Shown here piece after piece: positions 1 to 11,060 of a stretch of 64,000 bases of DNA. Both the position numbers and the translations under genes were made by a program. How positions within the stretch are numbered: position 1 is the first letter of the stretch; the number at the start of each line of letters is the position of its first letter. Under the pieces are notes generated by a model, which saw only the letters and a program-made list of their open reading frames with translations, had not been told where the DNA came from and did not search any database. Source of the DNA: Microbacteriaceae bacterium (GTDB lineage: Bacteria > Actinomycetota > Actinomycetes > Actinomycetales > Microbacteriaceae); contig JAODAR010000011.1 in assembly GCA_025463545.1 (NCBI GenBank), forward strand, positions 1 through 64,000, read 5' to 3'.

Positions 1-141
1 GAAATAATTGCTCAGTCGGGCTCGCAGGTTCTTGGCCTTGCCGACGTACAGCACCCGGCGGGAGGCGTCGCGGAACCGGTATACCCCGGGTTCGGTGGGG
101 ATCTCCCCCGGCTTCGGGCGATAGCTCAACGCATCAGACAT
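1..141 (-). CDS. uvrC: UvrABC system protein C, N-terminal fragment
   Basis: This is the first 47 codons of excinuclease subunit C, which makes the incisions on both sides of a lesion in nucleotide excision repair. It begins at an ATG and runs off the left edge of the window. The visible peptide contains PGVYRFRD followed by [13 protein letters not shown], the GIY-YIG nuclease signature in which GVY and YVG carry the catalytic tyrosines. The gene lies directly downstream of uvrA on the same strand with a gap of about 13 bases, so the two are probably cotranscribed. The UVR domain, RNase H-like nuclease and HhH domains expected further on are outside the window. Confidence 0.95.
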   Translation of the reverse strand, partial: MSDALSYRPKPGEIPTEPGVYRFRDASRRVLYVGKAKNLRARLSNYF

Positions 142-154
142 GTTCTTCCTTCGC

Positions 155-3022
<2,868 letters not shown>

Positions 3023-3120
3023 CAAATGAGTCTATGCAGTGCCACCGACACTCTTTGCCCAGTGAGGCATGCCATCAGCGAACGGAGCGGTCGCCCGCGT
3101 CGCGCGGGCGGGACGGGCTG

Positions 3121-3231
3121 CTAGGCGAGGGCGTCCGGGACGGGCGGCTAGGCGAGGGCGTGCGGGAAGGGGTGGCTAGGCGAGGGCGTCCGGGAAGGGG
3201 TGGCTAGGCGAGGGCGTCCGGGACGGGGCGC
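3121..3231. repeat. 28-bp tandem repeat, 4 copies, directly after the uvrB stop
   Basis: Four head-to-tail units of 27, 28, 28 and 28 bp all begin CTAGGCGAGGGCG. A partial fifth begins inside the uvrB stop codon, whose CTAGGC is the same motif. The array therefore looks seeded from the last bases of uvrB. It fills most of the gap between uvrB and uvrA; the remaining bases up to the uvrA start show no gene. Because 28 is not a multiple of three, successive copies present TAG in different frames. Confidence 0.9.
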
Positions 3232-5298
3232 CTAGGCCAGGTGACCGGCGCGTTCCATGTTGCGAAGCTCACGCTTGAGCTCGGACACTTCGTCGCGAAG
3301 GCGGGCCGCCAACTCGAACTTGAGCTCCCCCGCCGCCTCCAGCATCTGCCCGTTGAGGTCGGCGATGATCGACTCCAGGTCGTTCGCTCCGTTGGCCGCC
3401 AATCCCTCGCGGCGGAGGTTCGGCACCGGACTTTTCTTTCGGGCGTCGCGGTTGGCGAGGAGCTCGGCGGTGTCGGCCTCTTCCCGCGCGAGGATGTCGG
3501 TGATGTCGGCGATCCTCTTGCGCAACGGAGTCGGATCGATGCCGTGCAGCGTGTTGTAGGCCACCTGCTTCTCCCGGCGCCGGTTAGTCTCCTCGATCGC
3601 CTGCGCCATCGACGGCGTGAGCCGGTCAGCGTACATGTGCACCTGGCCGGACACGTTCCGCGCCGCACGTCCGATGGTCTGGATCAGCGAGGTCGACGAG
3701 CGGAGGAAGCCCTCCTTGTCGGCATCGAGGATGGCGACCAGCGACACTTCGGGCAGGTCGAGGCCCTCACGGAGCAGGTTGATCCCGACCAGCACGTCGT
3801 AGATTCCGGCGCGTAATTCTGAGAGCAACTCGACGCGGCGAAGCGTGTCGACGTCGGAGTGCAGGTACCGCACCCGCACCCCGGCTTCGGTGAAGAAGTC
3901 GGTGAGTTCTTCGGCCATCTTCTTGGTCAGGGTGGTGACGAGAACCCGCTCATTGCGTTCGGCACGCAGCCGGATCTCCTCGAGCAGGTCGTCGATCTGG
4001 CCCTCAGTGGGTTTCACCACCACTTCGGGGTCGATCAGGCCGGTCGGACGGATGATCTGCTCGACGATGCCATCCGCTATGCCCATCTCGTACTTGCCCG
4101 GCGTCGCCGAGAGATAGACGGTCTGGCCGACGCGGTCCTTGAACTCGTTGAACTTGAGCGGACGGTTGTCGAGCGCGCTGGGAAGCCGGAAACCATGCTC
4201 GACCAGCGTGCGCTTCCGCGACGAGTCACCCTCGTACATGGCGCCGATCTGCGGCACGGTGACGTGGGACTCGTCGATCACGACGAGGAAGTCATCCGGG
4301 AAATAGTCGAGCAGGCAATGCGGGGCCTCGCCCGGGTTCCGCCCGTCGATGTGCCGCGAGTAGTTCTCAATGCCCGAGCAGAAACCGATCTGCTCCATCA
4401 TCTCCAGGTCGAAGTTGGTGCGCATGCGCAACCGCTGCGCCTCGAGGAGCTTTCCTTCCCGCTCGAGCTGCGTGAGTCGTTCGGCGAGCTCCTCCTGGAT
4501 GGTGCCCATCGCCCGGTGCATCACGTCGGTACTGGCGACATAGTGCGAGCCGGGGAACACCGAGACCGCTTCGAGCTTGCGCACGATCTCGCCGGTGAGC
4601 GGATGCAGGCTGTACAGCGCTTCGATCTCGTCACCGAACATCTCGATGCGGATGGCGAGTTCCTCGTACATGGGGATGATCTCGATGGTGTCGCCGCGCA
4701 CCCGGAAGTTGCCGCGGGAGAAGTCGACGTCATTGCGCTGGTACTGCATCGACACGAATTTGCGGATCAGCCAGTCGCGGTTGATGTTCTGCCCGACCTG
4801 CAGTGCGATCATGGCCTCCATATAGCCCTCTGGAGTGCCGAGGCCATAGATGCAGGACACCGTGGACACCACGATCACGTCGCGCCGGCTGAGCAGCGAG
4901 TTCGTGGTCGAGTGCCGGAGCCGTTCGACTTCCGCGTTGATCGAGGAGTCTTTCTCGATGAACGTATCGGTCTGTGGAACGTAGGCCTCCGGCTGGTAGT
5001 AGTCGTAGTACGAGACGAAGTACTCGACGGCGTTGTTGGGCATGAGCTCCCGGAACTCAGTGGCGAGCTGGGCCGCGAGCGTCTTGTTGTGCGCGAGAAC
5101 CAGCGTGGGCCGCTGAACGGCCTCGATCAGCCAGGCGGTCGTCGCGGACTTGCCGGTACCCGTGGCGCCGAGCAGGACGACGTCCGTCTCGCCGGCGTTG
5201 ATCCGGCCGGCCAGGTCGGCGATCGCGCCCGGCTGGTCGCCGCTCGGGGTGTACTCGCTGATGACCTCAAAGGGGTGTACGGCGCGCGTTGCTTGCAT
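3232..5298 (-). CDS. uvrB: excinuclease ABC subunit B
   Basis: Lesion-verifying helicase-like subunit that receives damaged DNA from UvrA and recruits UvrC. At 688 aa it has the full family length. Visible elements in order: Walker [11 protein letters not shown] (residues 44-53); the beta-hairpin [20 protein letters not shown] that clamps DNA; the Walker B-type DESH; helicase motif VI in QTIGRAARN; and a C-terminal UVR domain ([20 protein letters not shown]) that binds UvrC. The ATG start leaves a 9-base gap after coaE, so the order coaE-uvrB is likely cotranscribed. The 3' end runs straight into the 28-bp tandem array. Confidence 0.97.
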   Translation of the reverse strand: MQATRAVHPFEVISEYTPSGDQPGAIADLAGRINAGETDVVLLGATGTGKSATTAWLIEAVQRPTLVLAHNKTLAAQLATEFRELMPNNAVEYFVSYYDYYQPEAYVPQTDTFIEKDSSINAEVERLRHSTTNSLLSRRDVIVVSTVSCIYGLGTPEGYMEAMIALQVGQNINRDWLIRKFVSMQYQRNDVDFSRGNFRVRGDTIEIIPMYEELAIRIEMFGDEIEALYSLHPLTGEIVRKLEAVSVFPGSHYVASTDVMHRAMGTIQEELAERLTQLEREGKLLEAQRLRMRTNFDLEMMEQIGFCSGIENYSRHIDGRNPGEAPHCLLDYFPDDFLVVIDESHVTVPQIGAMYEGDSSRKRTLVEHGFRLPSALDNRPLKFNEFKDRVGQTVYLSATPGKYEMGIADGIVEQIIRPTGLIDPEVVVKPTEGQIDDLLEEIRLRAERNERVLVTTLTKKMAEELTDFFTEAGVRVRYLHSDVDTLRRVELLSELRAGIYDVLVGINLLREGLDLPEVSLVAILDADKEGFLRSSTSLIQTIGRAARNVSGQVHMYADRLTPSMAQAIEETNRRREKQVAYNTLHGIDPTPLRKRIADITDILAREEADTAELLANRDARKKSPVPNLRREGLAANGANDLESIIADLNGQMLEAAGELKFELAARLRDEVSELKRELRNMERAGHLA

Positions 5299-5307
5299 GG
5301 TTCCAGT

Positions 5308-5937
5308 CTAAGGAGCGGCACTGACATTGGGCTGGGCGCCGGCAGAGCGCACCCGGCCCCACAGCGCATCGGCCTGCTCCAGCGTCTGCTCCAGTGTTCC
5401 GCCGGTGTCGATGACGACGTCGGCGACGGCGAGCCGCTCGGCGTCGCCGGCCTGCGAACCCAGTCGGCGGGCGGCATCCGCTTCGCTCATGCCGCGAAGC
5501 TGCACCAGCCGGCCGAGGCGCGTCGCCTCATCGGCGTGCGCGACCACGATCAGGTCGAACGGATGATCCACCGCGGCCTCAACAAGCAGGGGCACGTCGT
5601 AGACGACGACCGCCCGGCGGTCGGCCGCCTCAGCCTCGCGGATCAGAGTGTGGGTGAGCGCGCGTACCGCCGGGTGCACGATTGCGTTGAGCTTCGCCAG
5701 TTCCTCCGGGTTCCCGAACACCCGGGCACCGAGAGCGGCCCGGTTCAGGGTGCCGTCCGCCGCGATCACGTCGTCCCCGAAGGTCCCGCGGATGCGGGTC
5801 AGCCCGTCTGTGCCCGGCTCGACAACCTCGCGGGCCAGCCGGTCGGCATCGATGTGCACAGCGCCGTGCACCGCGAGCCGCCGCGCGATCGTGCTCTTGC
5901 CGGATGCGATCCCGCCGGTCAACCCAATCAAGTACAC
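5308..5937 (-). CDS. coaE: dephospho-CoA kinase
   Basis: Last step of coenzyme A synthesis: ATP-dependent phosphorylation of the 3'-OH of dephospho-CoA. The 209-aa protein starts at GTG with VYLIGLTGGIASGKST, which contains the P-loop GGIASGKST. It continues with HIDADRLAREVVEPG, typical of CoaE, and a lid region with arginines (LGRLVQLRGMSEADAARRLGSQ). It is the single-domain form; the GrpB-like C-terminal extension found in some actinobacterial CoaE proteins is absent. It lies upstream of uvrB on the same strand, a common actinobacterial order (rpsA-coaE-uvrB). Confidence 0.95.
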   Translation of the reverse strand: MYLIGLTGGIASGKSTIARRLAVHGAVHIDADRLAREVVEPGTDGLTRIRGTFGDDVIAADGTLNRAALGARVFGNPEELAKLNAIVHPAVRALTHTLIREAEAADRRAVVVYDVPLLVEAAVDHPFDLIVVAHADEATRLGRLVQLRGMSEADAARRLGSQAGDAERLAVADVVIDTGGTLEQTLEQADALWGRVRSAGAQPNVSAAP

Positions 5938-6098
5938 GCCTGCAATGCTAACCGTGCCAGGCCAGGGCCCCGTTCCCCTCCCGTTCCACGCGGCGGTGCG
6001 TAACCGCTGGGATTCATGACGCGCACCCCGATCTCCGGCTGATCAGCACCGTTCCGGCCGAAATCCCCGCAGTTGCGCACGCCGGCGCCGCTCAAACC

Positions 6099-6132
6099 AC
6101 ACAGGCCGGACCCCGAAGGGCCCGGCCTGTGT
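6099..6132 (-). terminator. hairpin terminator after rpsA
   Basis: A perfect 11-bp inverted repeat (ACACAGGCCGG / CCGGCCTGTGT) with a 12-base loop lies just 14 bases past the rpsA stop. Read on the minus strand, the stem is followed by GGTTTGAG, so there is only a short T stretch, as is usual for high-GC actinobacteria. It separates rpsA from coaE. The bases between it and the coaE start show no gene. Confidence 0.8.
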
Positions 6133-6145
6133 CGTGCTGGTGTGA

Positions 6146-7612
6146 CTAGTTGCTGCTGTTGCCCGAGAGCTTCTCACGCAGAGCGGCGAGTGCCTCGTCG
6201 TCAGCGAGAGTGCCGGCGCCGGTCGACTCGCTCGAGAACGCTGAAGCGGCAGCGCCGGTTGCGGTGTCGCCGACAGCGGTGAGCTCGTCGTTGGCCGATG
6301 CAACCTGCTTCTTGTGGGCTTCCCAGCGAGCCTGGGCTGCAGCGTAGTCCTGCTCCCACTTCTCGCGCTGGGTCTCGAAGCCCTCACGCCATTCGTTGGT
6401 CTCCGGGTCGAAGCCTTCAGGGTACTTGTAGTTGCCCTGCTCGTCGTACTCGGTGAGCATGCCGTACAGCGCCGGGTCGAACTCGGTGCCCTCGGGGTCG
6501 ACACCCTCGTTGGCCTGCTTGAGGCTCAGCGAGATGCGGCGACGCTCGAGGTCGATGTCGATGACCTTGACGAAGACCTCGTCGCCGACCGAAACGACCT
6601 GCTCGGCCAGTTCAACGTGCTTGCCAGAGAGCTCTGAGATGTGAACCAGGCCCTCGATGCCCTCTGCAACGCGAACGAACGCGCCGAAGGGGACGAGCTT
6701 GGTGACCTTGCCCGGTGCAACCTGGCCGATGGCGTGGGTGCGGGCGAAGACCTGCCACGGGTCTTCCTGCGTAGCCTTGAGCGACAGGGAGACGCGCTCG
6801 CGCTCCAGGTCGACCTCGAGGATCTCGACGGTGACTTCCTGACCGACCTCGACGACCTCGCTGGCGTGCTCGATGTGCTTCCAGCTGAGTTCGGAGACGT
6901 GAACCAGGCCGTCAACGCCACCCAGGTCGACGAACGCACCGAAGTTGACGATCGACGAGACGACGCCCTTGCGGACCTGTCCCTTCTGGAGGTTGTTGAG
7001 GAAGGTGGTGCGGCTCTCGGACTGGGTCTGCTCGAGCAGGGCACGACGGGACAGCACAACATTGTTGCGGTTCTTGTCGAGTTCGAGGATCTTCGCTTCG
7101 ATCTCCTGCCCCAGGTACGGGGTCAGGTCGCGCACGCGGCGCAACTCGATCAGCGAAGCGGGGAGGAAGCCGCGGAGGCCGATGTCAACGATCAGGCCGC
7201 CCTTGACGACCTCGATGACGGTACCGGTGACAACGCCATCCTCGTCCTTGATCTTCTCAACGTCGCACCATGCGCGCTCGTACTGTGCGCGCTTCTTCGA
7301 CAGGATGAGGCGGCCTTCTTTGTCTTCCTTCTGGAGAACAAGGGCCTCGACCAGGTCGCCGACCTTGACCACGTCTGCCGGGTCAACGTCGTGCTTGATG
7401 GAAAGTTCGCGGGAGGGAATGACACCCTCGGTCTTGTAGCCGACATCGAGGAGAACCTCGTCGCGGTCGATCTTCACTACGGTGCCCTCGATGAGGTCTC
7501 CGTCGTTGAAGAATTTCAGAGTCTTTTCGACCGCGGCAAGAAAGTCTTCAGCAGATCCGATGTCGTTGATGGCGACCTGCTTCGGTGCCTTTTCGGTCGT
7601 TACGATTGTCAT
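6146..7612 (-). CDS. rpsA: 30S ribosomal protein S1
   Basis: mRNA-binding ribosomal protein with four S1/OB-fold repeats. These start near residues 37 (GDLIEGTVVKIDRDEVLLDVGYKTEGVIP), 120 (GTVIEVVKGGLIVDIG), 210 (GVVSSIVNFGAFVDLGGVDGLVHVSELS) and 295 (GKVTKLVPFGAFVRVAEGIEGLVHISELS). A C-terminal acidic, low-complexity tail follows. The 488-aa length matches actinobacterial S1, which has four rather than six repeats. Codon use is strongly biased, as expected for a highly expressed gene. The start is an ATG, with a candidate promoter about 90 bases upstream and a strong hairpin after the stop, so it is probably a single-gene unit. Confidence 0.97.
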   Translation of the reverse strand: MTIVTTEKAPKQVAINDIGSAEDFLAAVEKTLKFFNDGDLIEGTVVKIDRDEVLLDVGYKTEGVIPSRELSIKHDVDPADVVKVGDLVEALVLQKEDKEGRLILSKKRAQYERAWCDVEKIKDEDGVVTGTVIEVVKGGLIVDIGLRGFLPASLIELRRVRDLTPYLGQEIEAKILELDKNRNNVVLSRRALLEQTQSESRTTFLNNLQKGQVRKGVVSSIVNFGAFVDLGGVDGLVHVSELSWKHIEHASEVVEVGQEVTVEILEVDLERERVSLSLKATQEDPWQVFARTHAIGQVAPGKVTKLVPFGAFVRVAEGIEGLVHISELSGKHVELAEQVVSVGDEVFVKVIDIDLERRRISLSLKQANEGVDPEGTEFDPALYGMLTEYDEQGNYKYPEGFDPETNEWREGFETQREKWEQDYAAAQARWEAHKKQVASANDELTAVGDTATGAAASAFSSESTGAGTLADDEALAALREKLSGNSSN

Positions 7613-7703
7613 GTAGTAGTTGCTCCAGGATGGACAGGTTTGGGCCAGCGCAGAAGAGGGCGGGTATCGGACCAGCAGTCTTTGGGCTCCGCGATGGCAG
7701 CGG

Positions 7704-7730
7704 ATAGTAAGTCACAAACGTGACGTTCAA
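7704..7730 (-). promoter_or_regulatory. candidate rpsA promoter with a palindrome in the spacer
   Basis: On the minus strand a -35-like TTGAAC and a -10-like TACTAT are separated by 15 bases, about 90 bases before the rpsA ATG. The spacer holds GTCACGTTTGTGAC, an inverted repeat of GTCAC and GTGAC arms around four bases. A protein bound there would cover both promoter elements. The spacing is slightly short, so the exact -10 could shift by a base or two. No regulator can be named from the motif. Confidence 0.4.
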
Positions 7731-7732
7731 GC

Positions 7733-8716
7733 TTAGCTGTTTTGAAGCGCCGGCGGCAACCTTCGTTCCGCCGTGATCTGAGCGAGCGCCGGCTCCAGAT
7801 CCGGGTACTCGAATTCATAGCCAGCGTGCAGAATCCGCTCGGGGTACACCCAGCGACTTTTCAACACCAGTTCCGTTTCGGTACGAATAGCGATTGAGCC
7901 GAGCTCGAGCATCCAGCGCGGCGCGGGCAGGCCGAATGGCACTGTGAGTACCCGGCGCAGCGTGCTCATCAGCGTGCGGTTGTCGACCGCATTCGGTGCT
8001 GCCGCGTTGACGACCCCGTCGATGTCGGGCGTGGTTTCCAGGAACCGGATGATGCCCAGCACGTCGGCAACGTGGATCCAGCTGAATTTCTGACGCCCGC
8101 CCCGAGCCCGGGTCTCATGATAGGTACCGGCCTGCCGGCGGCCGCGGGTCGGGAACCAGCGGCCGTCGAGCTGGGCGCCGCCGAGTCCGAACCGGGCCAG
8201 GCGGATCAACGGGACGAGCGCGCTGCCGTCGCCCAGCACGATCGCCATCCGGAGCGCAACCCGCCGGACACCAGGCAGCTCGTCCTGGAACAACGCCTTC
8301 TCCCAGCTGGTGGCGATGCTCACCGAAAAGCCGGTGCCGATCTCCCCGTCGGATTCAGTCATCGGCCGGTCTTCGGCGTGCCGGTAGATGGTGGCGGTGG
8401 AGGAGTTCACCCAGAGCGGCGGGGGCGCCGCGCAGGCACGGAGGGCGGCGGACAGTTCCCGGGTGGTGCCGATCCGCGACCGCAGGATTTCGGCTCGGCT
8501 GGCCGGGTTGTACCGGCAGTTGACGCTCTTGCCGGCGAGGTTGATGAGGAGGCCGGCGCCGTCGAGGAGCTCGGTGATCGCCGCGGTGTCGCCCCAGGCC
8601 GCATCGGGTCCGCGCCGCCCGATCAGGCTGACACTTCGACCCTCGGCACGGAATGACCGCGCGAGGTACCGGCCGATGAACCCGGATCCCCCGGCGATCA
8701 CGACGCGCTCATTCAC
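7733..8716 (-). CDS. TIGR01777 family NAD-dependent epimerase (SDR39U1/YfcH-like)
   Basis: A short-chain dehydrogenase-like protein of the TIGR01777 family. The Rossmann nucleotide-binding motif GGSGFIGRYLAR is at residues 9-20, and the family-typical segments LINLAGKSVNCRY, VNSSTATIYRH and FSWIHVADVLGII follow. The C-terminal DUF1731 ending is present (LPPALQNS after FEYPDLEPALAQI). The substrate is unknown for the family. The GTG start overlaps the stop of the DUF4166 gene by four bases (GTGA), so the two are translationally coupled. In other bacteria DUF4166 domains are also found next to or fused with such epimerases, which supports a joint role (inference). Confidence 0.88.
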   Translation of the reverse strand: MNERVVIAGGSGFIGRYLARSFRAEGRSVSLIGRRGPDAAWGDTAAITELLDGAGLLINLAGKSVNCRYNPASRAEILRSRIGTTRELSAALRACAAPPPLWVNSSTATIYRHAEDRPMTESDGEIGTGFSVSIATSWEKALFQDELPGVRRVALRMAIVLGDGSALVPLIRLARFGLGGAQLDGRWFPTRGRRQAGTYHETRARGGRQKFSWIHVADVLGIIRFLETTPDIDGVVNAAAPNAVDNRTLMSTLRRVLTVPFGLPAPRWMLELGSIAIRTETELVLKSRWVYPERILHAGYEFEYPDLEPALAQITAERRLPPALQNS

Positions 8717-9372
8717 GATGGTCCCTCCCCCGGCCGGATCTCGTAGCGGAACGAGCCGGCGTACTCATAGACCCTACCGATCACCGGCACGTCGACAACC
8801 AGGGTGACCTGCTGACGGTCGGTGGCGTCGTCGAACCGCTCGGTGAGGTGCACGCGCGGGCCGACGAACCGCGGCAGCGACACGCGCAGCCGCCCCACGC
8901 GCACGGCGACCCGGGTTGAGTCCAGGTGCAGGGCTCCATCGACGACGGATGCCGCGAGTGCGGCCTCACAGTGCCGGCCGGCTCCGAGCACGTCGACCAG
9001 GCCGAGCGCGGTCGCGGTGATTGCGTCGCTCATGACTCGTTCTCCCGAGAGGAACCGGAACCGCCGGGCGGCCGTGACGCCCACCCGGCCGTGCCCGTCG
9101 ACGACCGGGCGGTTGACAACGGTGAATGGCACGTCCCGCTCCCACACCGGGAAAATCACATCCGTCGGTACCAATACCGCCAGTAGCGGCCGTAGCCAGC
9201 GGCGCCGGACCCCGGCGACGGTGAAGACGCCCTTCCCGTGACCATGGCTGCCTTCCGGGATCGCCGAGAAGTACGCGCGCAGCCGCGGGTGCAGCCCGAC
9301 CGGAAGCCCTCCGAGCGCTGTCTCCCAGGGTGAAAGCCCGGCGGGCTGCTCGCCGGCTGGCTGTCCGGCGAT
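8713..9372 (-). CDS. DUF4166 domain-containing protein, start codon unresolved
   Basis: Conserved protein of unknown function. The frame carries LGGLPVGLHPRLRAYFSAIP, then GVFTVAG, then VIFPVWERDVPFTVVNRPVV, and ends with GRVYEYAGSFRYEIR, which I recognise as the DUF4166 pattern. The first ATG/GTG/TTG in the frame is a TTG ending at 9174, but it would delete the conserved LHPRLRAYFS block. The frame is open back to about 9663 without any ATG, GTG or TTG. The coordinate given uses an ATC right beside the stop of the DUF885 gene; CTG codons at 9282 and 9294 are alternatives. An unusual start or a sequencing error near the junction could explain this. Confidence 0.65.
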   Translation of the reverse strand: MAGQPAGEQPAGLSPWETALGGLPVGLHPRLRAYFSAIPEGSHGHGKGVFTVAGVRRRWLRPLLAVLVPTDVIFPVWERDVPFTVVNRPVVDGHGRVGVTAARRFRFLSGERVMSDAITATALGLVDVLGAGRHCEAALAASVVDGALHLDSTRVAVRVGRLRVSLPRFVGPRVHLTERFDDATDRQQVTLVVDVPVIGRVYEYAGSFRYEIRPGEGPS

Positions 9373-9374
9373 GG

Positions 9375-11051
9375 TTACTTCAGCAGCGCCGACCGCAGCG
9401 TATCGAGGCCGACACCACCCAGGTCCAGCGCCTTGCGGTGGAACTCCTTGATCGAGAAGGTCTCGCCCTCGCGGCGTTTCGTCTCGTCCCGCAGTTGCTC
9501 CCAGATCCTTTGCCCGACCTTGTACGACGGGGCCTGCCCCGGCCAGCCGAGATAGCGATTGACCTCGAACTTCACAAAGCTGTCGTTCATGTTGACGTTC
9601 TTTCCCATGAAGTCGAACGCGTAGTCCGCGGTCCAGGGACCGGCGCCGTCGGGCGTCTGCTTCTCAAGGTGCACTCCGATGTCGAGCACGACCCGCGCCG
9701 CGCGCATCCGCTGCCCGTCGAGCATGCCCAGACGGTCCGCCGGATCGTCGAGGTAGCCGAGCTGTTCCATCAGCCGCTCGGCGTAGAGCGCCCAGCCCTC
9801 GGCGTGGCCGGAGGTCCCGGCGAGCTGCCGGCGCCACGTGTTCAGCTTGGCGCGGTTGTACACGGCCTGCCCGATCTGCAGGTGGTGGCCCGGAACACCC
9901 TCGTGGTACACGGTGGTGAGTTCACGCCAGGTGTCGAATTCGGTGATGCCGACCGGCACAGACCACCACATGCGGCCGGGGCGGGAGAAGTCGTCGGAGG
10001 GGCCGGTGTAGTAGATGCCGCCTTCCTGGGTGGGGGCGATCAGGCACTCGAGCCTCTTGATCTCATCGGGGATGTCGAATTGGCTCTGCGAGAGTTCGGC
10101 GACGGCGCGGTCGCTCGTCTCCTGCATCCACTTCTGCAGCGCGTCGGTACCGTGGAGCTTGCGGCTGGGGTCGGTGTCCAGGAACGCGATGGCCTCCTGT
10201 ACACTCGCGCCGGGCTTGATCTGGTCGGCGATGCTCTCCTGCTCGGCGACCATGCGCGCGAGCTCTTCGACGCCCCAGTCGTACGTCTCGTCGAGGTCGA
10301 TGACGGCGCCGAGGAAGCGGCGCGACTGCAGGGCATAGACTTCGCGGCCGACGGCGTCGCGTTCGGTCGCAGCACCCTCCAGTTCCTCGCTGAAGAACCG
10401 GGCCAGCTTGCCGTATGCCGCGGCAGAACGGTGCGCGGCGGCTTCGAGATGGATGGCCAGTGACGCGGGGATGCTGCCCTCGGCCAGTGAACCGTCCGCG
10501 ACGAACGCGTTGAAGAAGCCGTCCTTCGCCGCGTGCCGCGTCGCCTGCGTGAACACCTCGCGCACCTGGCGTTTCGCCGGGGTGATGCCCCGTTCGATGC
10601 CGAGGCGCAGGGTCTCGATGTAACCGTCGATTGCCTCAGGAACACTGTCCAGGCGGGAGGAGATCTTCTCCCAGTCTTCGACGGTCGCCGTGGGCATGAG
10701 GTCGAAGATCTCACGGATGCCCTGGGCCGGGGACGCAATCACGTTCAGGTCGCGCAGCTGCAGGCCCGCGTCGGAGCTCTCGACCTCGAGGGCGAGGTCG
10801 CTCCGGAGGTCCGTCAGGGTGACCTCGTCGACGCCGTCGACCGGTTTCGCGGCATCCAGCCTGGCGATGACCTTCTTCACCTCGTCGATGAGACGTTCAT
10901 GACCGGCCGGCGAGTAGTCGCCGAAGCGGCCGTCGTTCTCGGTGCGGCCGATGTATGTGCCGACGGTCGGGTCCAGTTCTACCAGGGTGTCGACCCACTC
11001 CTCGGCGATCTGGTCGATCGCGGTCGGGGCGCGATGTGATTCATTTGTCAT
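9375..11051 (-). CDS. DUF885 family metallopeptidase-like protein
   Basis: The 558-aa protein belongs to the DUF885 family, predicted zinc peptidases of largely unknown substrate. The sequence HEGVPGHHLQIGQ near residue 383 supplies the HExxxHH-type metal site. GTSGHAEGWALYAERLM about 30 residues later supplies the third ligand glutamate region. There is no N-terminal signal peptide, so it is probably cytoplasmic. The ATG start is 9 bases past the histidine-kinase stop, so it may be read through from the two-component operon; the link in function is not evident. Confidence 0.87.
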   Translation of the reverse strand: MTNESHRAPTAIDQIAEEWVDTLVELDPTVGTYIGRTENDGRFGDYSPAGHERLIDEVKKVIARLDAAKPVDGVDEVTLTDLRSDLALEVESSDAGLQLRDLNVIASPAQGIREIFDLMPTATVEDWEKISSRLDSVPEAIDGYIETLRLGIERGITPAKRQVREVFTQATRHAAKDGFFNAFVADGSLAEGSIPASLAIHLEAAAHRSAAAYGKLARFFSEELEGAATERDAVGREVYALQSRRFLGAVIDLDETYDWGVEELARMVAEQESIADQIKPGASVQEAIAFLDTDPSRKLHGTDALQKWMQETSDRAVAELSQSQFDIPDEIKRLECLIAPTQEGGIYYTGPSDDFSRPGRMWWSVPVGITEFDTWRELTTVYHEGVPGHHLQIGQAVYNRAKLNTWRRQLAGTSGHAEGWALYAERLMEQLGYLDDPADRLGMLDGQRMRAARVVLDIGVHLEKQTPDGAGPWTADYAFDFMGKNVNMNDSFVKFEVNRYLGWPGQAPSYKVGQRIWEQLRDETKRREGETFSIKEFHRKALDLGGVGLDTLRSALLK

Positions 11052-11060
11052 GGCCAGAGC

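Noticed and set aside
3023..3231. LexA/SOS box before uvrA
   Set aside because: I looked for the actinobacterial TCGAAC-N4-GTTCGA palindrome before uvrA and uvrB and did not see one.
3859..6003. Long plus-strand open frame of over 700 codons opposite uvrB and coaE
   Set aside because: It is the antisense of strongly conserved genes in GC-rich DNA, where long opposite frames arise from codon bias; it has no family motif.
7711..7724. CRP/GlxR-type site before rpsA
   Set aside because: Those sites have TGTGA-N6-TCACA; the arms here are in the opposite order with a 4-base centre.
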